58,407 nt of DNA. It comes from CAZCQG01 sp964500775 (GTDB lineage Bacteria > Campylobacterota > Campylobacteria > Campylobacterales > CAZCQG01). The first letter of the stretch is position 1; each line of letters starts with the position of its first letter. Where the stretch lies: assembly GCA_964500775.1 (NCBI GenBank), contig CAZCQG010000010.1, positions 1 through 58,407 of the forward strand. The letters run 5' to 3'. The notes beneath the pieces are model-generated. The model was not told the DNA's origin. It ran no database searches and worked only from the letters and a program-made list of their open reading frames with translations. A program made the position numbers and the translations under genes. Positions 27,055 to 35,621 of the stretch are shown piece by piece.

Positions 27055-28652
27055 TAGTTGTCTAGATACTTTTTTGAAAACCAACATTCTCCGAAAAATA
27101 AATCATCGTTGCTTAAATAGGTTAAAAAATCTTCAGAATATTTTTCAAAACATTTTGTATTAAATAAATCCAATTTTCTCATTATAAGCTCGTACCTATC
27201 TTTTCTAAGTACCTTTCCCGCATCTATGTTCTCTCCCAGTACTTCATTGTCGGAATAGCTCTCAAACTGTTCACCTACCATGTCACCCATACAATCGGCC
27301 GAGATTCTTTTATACTCTTCTGACTTATAAGTAAAGTAATACAATTTTCTCGCTAGCTCTTTCTTTTCAACGGATAGCTTTTCTATCGTATGGATACGGC
27401 TAATCGCATTTTTGTATTCATCATCATCTTGAGGTTCTATGACGGTACCGTATCTAGAATATATGCCTTCACATCCTGCTATCACGGGCACACCCAAGCA
27501 TGGCATCTCTATCCCTAAAGTCCCTCGCGGCGTAATTACTGCGTCTACCCATTCGTTTACTTCCAAAATATCTAACTTGGGCCAAAGTTTTATTGTTGCA
27601 CTCAAGCCTAGCTCAGACAGCACATCTACCGAAGTTTTTGTCGGATAGCCGCTCTCTCCGGGATGCGGCTTTAAAAAAGTAACGATGTTTTCATTCAAAC
27701 TACAATATTTTAGTGTATTGACAAGCCATTTGTAGTAGTCTCCGTATACTTGTTTTTCGCCATGATTTCCCATAACGCTATCCATCATGCATGAAGAAGC
27801 TACGACTACTATTTTTTTTCCGCTTTCTTTAATTGTTTGTAATTCCGAAACATCTCCGCCCGAAGATTTTTTTCTGGCATTTTCGAAATCTAGACTATCA
27901 TACGTTTTTTCAATGCCGCTAAGTCTATTATGAAAAAAGCTTTCTGCATCCCTAGCAAACTCTTGAATTTCTATTAGTTTGCAGAACAGCTTTTCGTTAG
28001 GTCTTTTTTCAAAAGTGTCGACTTCAAGTGTAGTATTGTACTTTTTCATAAAGTTTAAATTTCTATAATACACGACCTTGACCCCCATTGTCGTAGCTAG
28101 CCTTGCCATAGTGGCTTGTTGTGTATAGCTTATACTATTAAGCACTACGAACTCATAGTCATTCTTTTTCAGAATGTGCTTGTACAGATAGTAAGAATAT
28201 ATCGCTTTTAGCGTCAGAAGCAATAAAGTACTATCGATACTCTCGACCGTATGTCTATATTTGCGCCGAATGTACTCATCGAAAATCAGATCACCCACAT
28301 AAGTATCTTCAACTCTCAAATGAAATAATTTATCCAAATTAAAAAATTTACCGAGATTCGTAATACAAAAAATGGAGATTTTGGGGATTAACATAAAAAA
28401 ATATTGCAGATTCTTTTGCAAAATAAATTTCTCGGCGTTATATTCAAAAAGATCCATATTAATATTGTTTTTGCTACTACAAAGATACTCTACGCCATAC
28501 CCTAAACCGTTTAATACCCTTAAGAATGCAATAGAGTAATAGTTGCTCAAAGGTAAAAATTGACCCGTTAAATCAAAAAGCACTTTCTTTTCAAATTTTT
28601 TGTTTGGACGAAACTTTTCTAGATATTTTTTTAAATCTTCTTTCGTTTTCAA
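27054..28652 (-). CDS. Large capsule-synthesis-like putative transferase
   Basis: 532 aa with a TTG start in a TTGA overlap. KKVLFDLTGQFLPLSNYYSIA starts a Rossmann-like half. The C-terminal half has ENIVTFLKPHPGESGYPTK and AVITPRGTLGIEMPCLGVPVIA, the HP and S/T-x-G-E motifs of the Capsule_synth/KpsS superfamily, plus a 100-residue tail rich in charged residues. No membrane segments are convincing. It follows the amidotransferase gene directly. Function as a glycosyltransferase is inferred from motifs only. Confidence 0.6.
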   Translation of the reverse strand: MKTKEDLKKYLEKFRPNKKFEKKVLFDLTGQFLPLSNYYSIAFLRVLNGLGYGVEYLCSSKNNINMDLFEYNAEKFILQKNLQYFFMLIPKISIFCITNLGKFFNLDKLFHLRVEDTYVGDLIFDEYIRRKYRHTVESIDSTLLLLTLKAIYSYYLYKHILKKNDYEFVVLNSISYTQQATMARLATTMGVKVVYYRNLNFMKKYNTTLEVDTFEKRPNEKLFCKLIEIQEFARDAESFFHNRLSGIEKTYDSLDFENARKKSSGGDVSELQTIKESGKKIVVVASSCMMDSVMGNHGEKQVYGDYYKWLVNTLKYCSLNENIVTFLKPHPGESGYPTKTSVDVLSELGLSATIKLWPKLDILEVNEWVDAVITPRGTLGIEMPCLGVPVIAGCEGIYSRYGTVIEPQDDDEYKNAISRIHTIEKLSVEKKELARKLYYFTYKSEEYKRISADCMGDMVGEQFESYSDNEVLGENIDAGKVLRKDRYELIMRKLDLFNTKCFEKYSEDFLTYLSNDDLFFGECWFSKKYLDN

Positions 28653-29911
28653 TGTATAAACCCTTTGTCCATTAGCCTAAAATTATCCGTATCTGTATTT
28701 TTTTTCTTATGAATCCTATATTTTAGTTCGCTTCCTTGCCCGTCTAAATCCAAAGCAACGCTCTTTTTTCCAAAATCACTGATATATTTTTTAGTTATCT
28801 TGTATTGATACACCCCATCATGGCACTCCCAAAAAGTGTCATTGTGTAAAGGGTTGAGCGCGTTGACAAACTCTTTTTCATCCATTTCAAGCCATTCCAA
28901 TAATAAATCGAGGTAGAGAGGCTTTTTAAATTGATAGTCATACGCCAACTTTAACGCGGCATCTCTATTAATTCTTTTCAGCCTAATTTCCCTGCATGCA
29001 TGATCAATGGCTTTTCCGTATCCGTGTTTGATAAACTTTATATAATCGTGTACATCTGTATACATTCGACAATCAACATGGTCATAACAATCAAAGGTTC
29101 TATTGAGCTCCATAGTCTCATATCCAAACCTTTCAATCATTTCTTCATGCTGTTTTTTCGAATCCCATCTGATATAATTTCCAAGGTATATTCCGCGTAC
29201 TCCTACCTCTTCGATCTTTTTATCGCTCGGGTACATAAACTTCAACATATCTCTCTCAAAAATGCCATCGCCATCAGATATCAAATCCGATGCTTCATAT
29301 CCCATGAGATCATGTTCTTTTCTATATTTTCTAGTCATCTCGACTTCATCGGTATGCGAAAACATTCCTACTTGGTCTTGTCCTTGATGGACGCCCCAAA
29401 TTATTAGAGGTATCTTATATCTTACGGCAACTTGTACCGGAAATGTTTTTGAGCCGATATGATTGTGCCAATATATGCTGCCAAATTTTTTCAAGGTATG
29501 TTTTGTAAGTTTTTTAGCGAATTGCGGGTTAACGGTGTTTTCAAGAAGATCACATCCAAAAATCGTTTTCAAATATTGCAGATTTCTTATGCCGAGCATA
29601 GTGTTGTATTGCTTATTAAATGTCACTAATAAAGGATTTAATCCATACTTGTTTTTTATTGTATCTACTATAAAGTAACTATCCTTCCCGCCATCAACAG
29701 GTACTATGCAATCATAATTGCCTTTATTCTTATTTTTATAGTCAAAAAGCAGTTTTTTTAACTGCTCTTCTCTCGCAACCCAGTCTAGACTATCTTTTTC
29801 TTCGTGCACCCTGCACCCACTACAAACTCCGTCACTATCAAACGTTATATTCAAAGGATGCGTCTCTGGATACAGACATCTACTGCAATACTTTATACCG
29901 TCCGTGCTCAA
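28649..29911 (-). CDS. N-acetyl sugar amidotransferase (PseA/WbpG family), copy B
   Basis: 420 aa, TTG start overlapping the HisF TGA. A zinc-ribbon start (C9, C12, C30, C33: YCSRCLYP and GVCSGC) is followed by a PP-loop variant DGGKDS at 73-78 that binds ATP. The family turns an acetamido group into acetamidino, using ammonia, as in Pse5Ac7Am of Campylobacter flagellin or the ManNAc(3NAm)A of Pseudomonas O5. The usual first Ser of the loop is Asp here. A second family member lies three genes upstream at 31357-32487. The tail (TKKYISDFGKKSVALDLDG) has no recognised domain. Confidence 0.85.
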   Translation of the reverse strand: MSTDGIKYCSRCLYPETHPLNITFDSDGVCSGCRVHEEKDSLDWVAREEQLKKLLFDYKNKNKGNYDCIVPVDGGKDSYFIVDTIKNKYGLNPLLVTFNKQYNTMLGIRNLQYLKTIFGCDLLENTVNPQFAKKLTKHTLKKFGSIYWHNHIGSKTFPVQVAVRYKIPLIIWGVHQGQDQVGMFSHTDEVEMTRKYRKEHDLMGYEASDLISDGDGIFERDMLKFMYPSDKKIEEVGVRGIYLGNYIRWDSKKQHEEMIERFGYETMELNRTFDCYDHVDCRMYTDVHDYIKFIKHGYGKAIDHACREIRLKRINRDAALKLAYDYQFKKPLYLDLLLEWLEMDEKEFVNALNPLHNDTFWECHDGVYQYKITKKYISDFGKKSVALDLDGQGSELKYRIHKKKNTDTDNFRLMDKGFIH

Positions 29912-30723
29912 TTTACAACCCTTCCTTCTTCACTGAATAAATGCTTTCGATATTCTATCGTCGAGCTCGGTCTAACACTCACCCCTCTATCGAGCAAATA
30001 AGCTTTAGTGATTGCCGTACTATGTTCAAAGTGGTGAAATAGATTACCTACTGCCACACCGCTCGGTGAAATTTTCTCTATCGTTTCAACAATGTGGGAT
30101 AATTTACCGCATCCCCCCATCACTACTAAAGGAATTCTCGTCGTAGCCCTCACTCTTTCTAAAAGTTCTAAATCAAAACCAATTTTACTCCCATCTCTGT
30201 CGATAGAGTTTAATAATACCTCTCCCGCACCCCGATCCTGAATCTCCAAAAGCACTTCCTCTAAAGACTTATCAATCATTTTAGTGCCGGAATTACTATA
30301 TACCTTGTAGTCTCCGTTATCCAGCTTCTTGACATCAATTGAGGCAATAAGACTTTGCGATCCAAATCTCTCGGCACACTCTTCAATCAATCTACCGTTA
30401 TCAAAAAGTGCACTATTCACAACAACTTTATCGGCACCTTGCGCAAAAATATCATGTACTTGTTCAATATGCGTTATTCCACCACCTGCACTTATTGGAA
30501 TAAAACATCTTTTAGAGACATTCTGTATTAGCTCTTTGCTGATTACCCTATTCTCCCTTCTGGCGCTTATATCCAAAATCACTATCTCATCAACATCCCA
30601 ATCTTCTAAAAATTCTATTACAATTTCAAGTTTGCCTATAGGTAAAAATCTATTAAACCCTATACTCTGAACAACTAAATTGTTTTGCACCATTATTGCG
30701 GCGAGAATTCTTGTTTTAAGCAT
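29908..30723 (-). CDS. HisF-like amidotransferase subunit with altered active site
   Basis: 271 aa TIM barrel: ILDISARRENR, ISAGGGITHIEQV, ADKVVVNSALF and VMGGCGKLSHI are the HisF phosphate-binding and core strands. Canonical HisF needs two aspartates. Here the second is kept (D128 in SIDVKK) but the first, normally at position 11 in CLDV, reads AAIMVQ, so residue 11 is Met. That fits a sugar-amidation HisF (Pseudomonas O5 HisF2 type) that channels ammonia and does not build imidazole. It overlaps HisH by 8 bases and the amidotransferase by 4. Confidence 0.85.
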   Translation of the reverse strand: MLKTRILAAIMVQNNLVVQSIGFNRFLPIGKLEIVIEFLEDWDVDEIVILDISARRENRVISKELIQNVSKRCFIPISAGGGITHIEQVHDIFAQGADKVVVNSALFDNGRLIEECAERFGSQSLIASIDVKKLDNGDYKVYSNSGTKMIDKSLEEVLLEIQDRGAGEVLLNSIDRDGSKIGFDLELLERVRATTRIPLVVMGGCGKLSHIVETIEKISPSGVAVGNLFHHFEHSTAITKAYLLDRGVSVRPSSTIEYRKHLFSEEGRVVN

Positions 30724-31342
30724 TTTTTCTCCCGCAAAAACCGATAAAGCTAGAAAGTATCTTTATACCGAATACTTGGCTTTTTTCCGGATGGAATTGG
30801 GTACCGAAAATATTCTCGGATTCTATTCCTGCCACATATCTATTGCCTGCTATTGCCACCTCACAAGTCACGAGTTTATCCGGGCATTTCGCATGATATG
30901 AGTGATCAAAATAAAAATCTTTACCCTCGAGTTCTCTTGTCAAAATTTTGGACGGATTTTTCAAAAATATATCATTCCAACCGACGTGCGGCAAAACTGT
31001 GTCATCGTCTATCCTCTCCACTTTACCTTCAATAACACCTAGCCCCTCGTGATAACCGTTTTCCGTGGATGAGTTAAAAAGTAGTTGCATGCCCAAACAA
31101 ATACCCAAAATAGGTTTTTTATCTTTTAAAACGACTTCTTTAATTACGTTTGAAAGCTCGTACTTGGCAAGATTGCGCATGGCTTCTCCGAATGCTCCGA
31201 CGCCCGGTAAAATAATGCCATCGAACGCATCAAGTTTTTCTGTCGGACGAGAAACCACAACGCTTGCAGCACCACAGTACTCCAAGGCGTTGGCAACAGA
31301 CTGCAAATTTCCGGTACCCATATCTATAATCGCTATTTTCAC
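30716..31342 (-). CDS. HisH-like glutamine amidotransferase subunit
   Basis: 208 aa class I glutaminase. GICLGMQ holds the nucleophile C82, TQFHPEKS supplies H184 and E186, and PHVGWN is the oxyanion-strand motif of HisH. It releases ammonia from glutamine and passes it to the HisF-like barrel encoded next. The neighbours are two PP-loop sugar amidotransferases, and no other histidine-pathway gene is present, so this is the sugar-amidation copy and not the histidine enzyme. Confidence 0.88.
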   Translation of the reverse strand: MKIAIIDMGTGNLQSVANALEYCGAASVVVSRPTEKLDAFDGIILPGVGAFGEAMRNLAKYELSNVIKEVVLKDKKPILGICLGMQLLFNSSTENGYHEGLGVIEGKVERIDDDTVLPHVGWNDIFLKNPSKILTRELEGKDFYFDHSYHAKCPDKLVTCEVAIAGNRYVAGIESENIFGTQFHPEKSQVFGIKILSSFIGFCGRKNA

Positions 31343-31356
31343 TACTGTGTGCCCTG

Positions 31357-32487
31357 CTAAATATCTATTTCTTGAAAGAGTGGTGTATTAAATTTCCACC
31401 CTCTCTCGTTTTTTTCCCAAATATTTGGATTTCTGTAGCCATCAGCTATACTCCAAAATTCTTCCATACTTATACCGATGTACTTACAAAAACTCTCAAT
31501 ATATTTTGGATTGCATTTTCCATCCAATTTTTTTGCAAGCCGTATCCCCGTATCCCTGTCCATAACTCCTAGTTTTATAAGCTCGGATATCTCTTCGGAT
31601 GCCTTGCCCCATCCGAATTTAAAATATTTCAACATTTGGTTGATGACCACAAAGTCGTCATCTAGTGCACCAAAATTAAACAATGCCCCGATGTCTTCGG
31701 GTTTTACACATCTGTAATTCAAGCCATGTGCAACTGAAAATAGACCGTTTATCAGGTTTGCAAAGTCTCTAATGTAATAACCCAAATAAACCGAACGGAC
31801 ATTATGCTTTTGGAAATCAGGAAACATATATGCAATTAGATTTTCTCTTTCTACTCCCTCGCCAAGCATCCATTCTATATCGCCGCCGGCGAGGGTATTG
31901 ATATTTTTTAAATTCGATGCGTCCCCCCCATCCTCTTTTGAAGAAGTATCTCCGTGGACCAAAGCAGGATTTTCACCAAGGATATTTAAGGGTATCCCAT
32001 AATTTACGGCTACATTGTGGGCAGTTATATAAAGGACCATCTCGGTTGCTTTGCAATAATTGCCAAACAAAAGAAAGCCCTTTCTCACTAACTTTTTATA
32101 TGTAACCGGATCAGGCGTGAGACTTATTAGGTCAAAACCTAAATTTACTAAATTTTCTAAATTCTTAACACCTATTTCAGTAACCATTTCCGGCGGGGTA
32201 ACCGTGCTTACCAAAAGCGGATTTAGCCCTAGATTATCCCTTGCATACAGAGCTAATCTAGTACTGTCTTTTCCCCCGCTTACAGACACTATAGAATCAT
32301 AGCCCATATCGGAAGGGTGGGCTTTTGCCCACGACACAATATCTTCAATCTCTTTTCTTCTATGATTCCAATCAATCTTATATAAACTCTCATAATACCT
32401 ACAACCGACACAGACACCTTCATCATCAAAGGTTATCCCCGGTCGAGTGTTAGGTATCAAACACTTTTTACAATATTTGATGTTCAT
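31357..32487 (-). CDS. N-acetyl sugar amidotransferase (WbpG/PseA family), copy A
   Basis: 376 aa. Cysteines C6, C9, C26 and C29 (KYCKKCLIP and GVCVGC) form the zinc ribbon, and the canonical PP-loop SGGKDST starts at 70. LGLNPLLVSTVTPPEM and NLVNLGFDLISLTPDP follow as in WbpG. It is expected to form an acetamidino group on an amino sugar with ammonia from HisH-HisF. It overlaps the GNAT gene by 4 bases and lies 14 bases from hisH, whereas copy B follows hisF. Which sugar each copy uses cannot be told apart here. Confidence 0.87.
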   Translation of the reverse strand: MNIKYCKKCLIPNTRPGITFDDEGVCVGCRYYESLYKIDWNHRRKEIEDIVSWAKAHPSDMGYDSIVSVSGGKDSTRLALYARDNLGLNPLLVSTVTPPEMVTEIGVKNLENLVNLGFDLISLTPDPVTYKKLVRKGFLLFGNYCKATEMVLYITAHNVAVNYGIPLNILGENPALVHGDTSSKEDGGDASNLKNINTLAGGDIEWMLGEGVERENLIAYMFPDFQKHNVRSVYLGYYIRDFANLINGLFSVAHGLNYRCVKPEDIGALFNFGALDDDFVVINQMLKYFKFGWGKASEEISELIKLGVMDRDTGIRLAKKLDGKCNPKYIESFCKYIGISMEEFWSIADGYRNPNIWEKNERGWKFNTPLFQEIDI

Positions 32488-33050
32488 TTATCCAGCCCAA
32501 AGTACTCGAAAAATTCCTCTTGCAGAATAGAGTATTCGATTGTGTCGACAAATTTTCCGTCTTTGAAATAAGCGCTTCTTTTTCTTCCTTCTTCTTGCAT
32601 TCGAAGTTTTTTTGCGATCTTTTGCATAGATATATTTGTCGCGAAAGTCGCACAATGTACTCTTTCAAGCCCTAGGGCAAGAAAAGCGTGTCTCATTAAA
32701 GCAAAGCAAGCCTCAAATCCAAAACCTTTTCCCCAAGACGACTTATCACCCATCAAAATAGCCAAAGAAGCATTTCTATTAATCATATCAATACCGTTTA
32801 GTGATATATTCCCGATATGTTTATATTCATTGCTCTTTAGGCATATCGCCAAAACTATACTGCCGGAGGAGGTATTGACCGTATTAATAAATGCTCGCGC
32901 ACTCTCCGCAGAAAAAGGATACACATGATGTCTATTCTTGGAGCAAACATCCGCATCGTTTAGCCAGTTTACATACTCTCCGTTTACGTCTTCCGCCACC
33001 AATGGTCTTATACACAGATTAGTGGTTTCCAAAAAACAACCGATTGCCAT
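32484..33050 (-). CDS. GNAT-family N-acetyltransferase (RimJ/RimL-like, PseH-like role possible)
   Basis: 188 aa. ETTNLCIRPLVAEDVNGEYVNWLND is a typical RimL-type start and GDKSSWGKGFGFEACFALMRHAF contains the acetyl-CoA pyrophosphate loop. The end EEGRKRSAYFKDGKFVDTIEYSIL is standard for sugar-modifying GNATs such as PseH. It probably N-acetylates an amino sugar formed by one of the aminotransferases. It overlaps the amidotransferase by 4 bases and follows the PtmE-like gene after 12 bases. Confidence 0.8.
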   Translation of the reverse strand: MAIGCFLETTNLCIRPLVAEDVNGEYVNWLNDADVCSKNRHHVYPFSAESARAFINTVNTSSGSIVLAICLKSNEYKHIGNISLNGIDMINRNASLAILMGDKSSWGKGFGFEACFALMRHAFLALGLERVHCATFATNISMQKIAKKLRMQEEGRKRSAYFKDGKFVDTIEYSILQEEFFEYFGLDK

Positions 33051-33062
33051 TATTGTTTCTTT

Positions 33063-34097
33063 CTATTTTTCAATACTAAATTCCTTTAAAGCTAGTAAGT
33101 AATCCTCTCGCTTGCCTATGTCTATCCAATAGTCATCGATCTCATAACTGGAAACCACCTCATTGTTATGAATCAACATATCGAATAATGTGGTTATATC
33201 AAAGTACTCATTTTCAGGAATATATTTTAAGATATTCGGCTCCAACACATAAATACCTGCGCTAATATAATAACTATTTACTGGTTTTTCGCTTATTGAG
33301 GTGATCATCCCATCAGCTATTTCAAGAACTCCATAGGCAATCTGTTCTTTGATTTGTCTCGTGCAAACCGTGGCGGATACTTTTCTTTTTTTGTGTTCAT
33401 TCATCAGATTCTCAGCATCCAGGATGCACATTACATCACCGTTAATGACAAAAAATGCATCTTCCTTGAGCTCATCTTTAATCAACCCTAATGCGCCTGC
33501 AGTTCCAAGTCTCTTGTCTTCCCGTATATATCTAATATTGACACCGAATTTCCCGCCGTCGCCAAAATAATTTTCGATTACCTCAGACTTGTAATTGACG
33601 CTTATATAAATATCTTGAAAGCCAAAAGAAGAAAAACTATTTATAATATGCTCGAGTATAGGTCTTCCGCCGACTTTCAACATGGGCTTAGGCATATCTT
33701 TTGTGAGTTCTCCTAATCTACTTCCAAGTCCACCTGCCATAATGACCACTTTATTTGTCTTGCTAAAAAAACTAACCTCATCTAGCGAAAATACATCCAT
33801 TAAAATGCCATTTTCATCCACCAAAGGAAGATGTCTTCTATGTATCGACTTGAGATAATTAATTATCTGTTTCTTTGGTGTCATATAGTGCATTGAGATA
33901 GGATTTTTATTTACTAGATCTTCGACAGATTTGCTGTTGTTTAAAATAGCTCTTCGGAAATCACCGTCTGTTATGATTCCTATAAGCTTTGTATTTTCAT
34001 CAACTACGGGTAATATACCATTCCCGTTCTCATCAAGCATTTGTATCACGGATTCAAGGGATGTATTTTTATTTAGCAGAAGTCTATTTTTAATCAT
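33063..34097 (-). CDS. ptmE: CBS-domain sugar nucleotidyltransferase, PtmE-like
   Basis: 344 aa: a pair of CBS repeats (residues 1-115, ILPVVDENTKLIGIITDGDFRR in the first) fused to a nucleotidyltransferase starting VVIMAGGLGSRLGEL with the Lys of KDMPKPM. This fusion is that of Campylobacter PtmE, which makes GDP-GlcNAc for legionaminic-acid synthesis. LegB and LegC in the same locus support that. GTP use is inferred from the family, since the sequence alone does not fix the base. It overlaps the formyltransferase gene by 8 bases (ATG at 34097). Confidence 0.82.
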   Translation of the reverse strand: MIKNRLLLNKNTSLESVIQMLDENGNGILPVVDENTKLIGIITDGDFRRAILNNSKSVEDLVNKNPISMHYMTPKKQIINYLKSIHRRHLPLVDENGILMDVFSLDEVSFFSKTNKVVIMAGGLGSRLGELTKDMPKPMLKVGGRPILEHIINSFSSFGFQDIYISVNYKSEVIENYFGDGGKFGVNIRYIREDKRLGTAGALGLIKDELKEDAFFVINGDVMCILDAENLMNEHKKRKVSATVCTRQIKEQIAYGVLEIADGMITSISEKPVNSYYISAGIYVLEPNILKYIPENEYFDITTLFDMLIHNNEVVSSYEIDDYWIDIGKREDYLLALKEFSIEK

Positions 34098-34791
34098 ATT
34101 TTTTTATTAACTCTTTCCAGTGCTTAGTAATAAATTCTATCTTTTCATCTCCGATATAAGCTCTGAGATTTCCCTCTCCGACCTTCTCTTTGGTTAATTC
34201 TTCTTTAGAGTATTTTTTTTCTTGAAGTTCCTTCACGACTTCCACACAATAGTCCGCAATTCTTGGATACAAAGAAGCTCTCATATGAGCGTATGAATCC
34301 ATATCGACATTTAACCGTTTTTTAGAGTAAATGTAACCGGAATCTATCTTTTCATCAATGAAGTGTGCGGTGCAAATGATTGGTTTACTTTCTATAATTT
34401 GCCATTCCGGCGCACTTGAACCTCTGTAAAAAGGTAAGTCTCCCGGATGAAAATTAACAATCCCCATGCTAAACATATCTAAAAAATCTTTTTTTATGAT
34501 ACCTATCCCGCCGCCTTGCAAACCGATGTCATACCCCTTTTCTCTAACAAAGTTATTAATTCTATTCAGATTTTCATACGAGAAGATGTAGTGTGTAAAA
34601 TTGTGGAGTAGTTCTTTATATTCTTTTGGTCTCCACATTGATGCGCATCTACTGTCTTCGGTGTTTTTTAATCCCCAGTCATCAAAAGGCTGCAATACAA
34701 TCACATCCACCTGCACGCCAAGCTCAACAAATCTCTGCAGTATCTCTCTGCCAAAATAGTTATTGCGACCTGTCAGCAAACATACTTTCAA
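34090..34791 (-). CDS. Sugar N-formyltransferase-like protein
   Basis: 233 aa from the TTG at 34791, in a TTGA overlap with the CMP-transferase stop; an upstream ATG would give a 30-base overlap. CLLTGRNNYFGREIL is the fold start. NFHPGDLPFYRGSSAPEW at about 113-130 holds the Asn-x-His pair of 10-formyl-tetrahydrofolate enzymes, and DEKIDSGYIY supplies the catalytic Asp. It resembles sugar formyltransferases such as ArnA-N, VioF and WbkC more than Met-tRNA formyltransferase, which is longer and has a C-terminal domain. Likely adds a formyl group to an amino sugar of this locus. Confidence 0.75.
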   Translation of the reverse strand: MKVCLLTGRNNYFGREILQRFVELGVQVDVIVLQPFDDWGLKNTEDSRCASMWRPKEYKELLHNFTHYIFSYENLNRINNFVREKGYDIGLQGGGIGIIKKDFLDMFSMGIVNFHPGDLPFYRGSSAPEWQIIESKPIICTAHFIDEKIDSGYIYSKKRLNVDMDSYAHMRASLYPRIADYCVEVVKELQEKKYSKEELTKEKVGEGNLRAYIGDEKIEFITKHWKELIKKYD

Positions 34792-35477
34792 AAAATCGCC
34801 TTCTTTTCCATCATACATTCCGCCATCATAAAGTCATGTATGGTATCGATATCCACCGACCTTTCAATAGGCATTATATATGGATAGGATTTGTCTGAAT
34901 AGTATTTTTTTTGTCTCAGTAAATCCATTTTAAAAATATATATTGCGCCGTTCGGAAGGTAGGTTTTTCGCTCTTTTTGCCTATTTGCCAGTCTATTTCC
35001 TTCATCAAAAACAGCTCTTAGAACACCGTCTTCATCCAAGTATCGATACCATTGAACGGGATGCGCTGCTTCGTAATACGAAACAACCGAATCGGCATTT
35101 TTCTCTTGAAATATTTTTACCGCTGCATCAATATCTTCGCCGTTTCGCAAAGGACAAGTGGGCAATAGTGCTATCATATCGGTATATGATTTGTTCTGTT
35201 CCTTGTTTATCCTATCTACGGTATAAGTATATGTATCTACGATTAAAGAATCATCTCCCGCTAACTCGAGCGGTCTCATAAAAGGTATGTCCACATCATA
35301 CGCCTTGCATGCTTCGGCAATTGCCTCATCATCCGTCGAAATCACGATTTGTGTTATTGCTTTTGACTTTAAAGCCGCCTCTATTGTATGAGCGATTAGT
35401 GGTTTTCCGTTGAGAAGTCTTATATTTTTTCCAGGAAGCCCCTTTGAGCCGCCTCTTGCAGGTATTATTGCCAACAT
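34788..35477 (-). CDS. CMP-nonulosonic acid synthetase, NeuA/LegF-like
   Basis: 229 aa from the ATG at 35477; a TTG one codon earlier is less likely. An AGGGGTG ribosome-binding site lies upstream. IIPARGGSKGLPGKNIRLLNGKPLI is the CTP loop, IVISTDDEAI follows, and MIALLPTCPLRNGEDIDAAV matches NeuA-family enzymes. It activates a nine-carbon acid as its CMP derivative. It is the first gene after the only sizeable non-coding gap of the glycan locus, so it may begin a separate transcript. Confidence 0.88.
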   Translation of the reverse strand: MLAIIPARGGSKGLPGKNIRLLNGKPLIAHTIEAALKSKAITQIVISTDDEAIAEACKAYDVDIPFMRPLELAGDDSLIVDTYTYTVDRINKEQNKSYTDMIALLPTCPLRNGEDIDAAVKIFQEKNADSVVSYYEAAHPVQWYRYLDEDGVLRAVFDEGNRLANRQKERKTYLPNGAIYIFKMDLLRQKKYYSDKSYPYIMPIERSVDIDTIHDFMMAECMMEKKAIF

Positions 35478-35480
35478 CAA

Positions 35481-35621
35481 ACACCCCTATTTATAGATAC
35501 GTACATACACCGTGAAAAGTACTTCTCGCATTTTTTAAAGAATATAAAGTACTTATTTTTGTATAAATATAATACCAAAATTCACATAATCACTCTCTTG
35601 CACCTAGACACATTGCTTAAT
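35481..35621 (-). promoter_or_regulatory. Only long intergenic gap of the glycan locus; probable internal promoter with twin palindromes
   Basis: 141 AT-rich bases between the stop of 35622-36641 and the start of the CMP transferase. Two perfect AAGTACTT palindromes stand at 35517-35524 and 35547-35554, 30 bases apart (about three helix turns). An AT-rich TATTATATTTATAC stretch on the minus strand (about 35560-35573) could hold a -10 element. An AGGGGTG ribosome-binding site follows. The promoter is inferred from position and composition, and no regulator is identified. Confidence 0.45.

Noticed and set aside
29908..31342. HisF and HisH as part of histidine biosynthesis
   Set aside because: No other his gene is near, the HisF active-site Asp11 is lost, and both are embedded between sugar amidotransferases.
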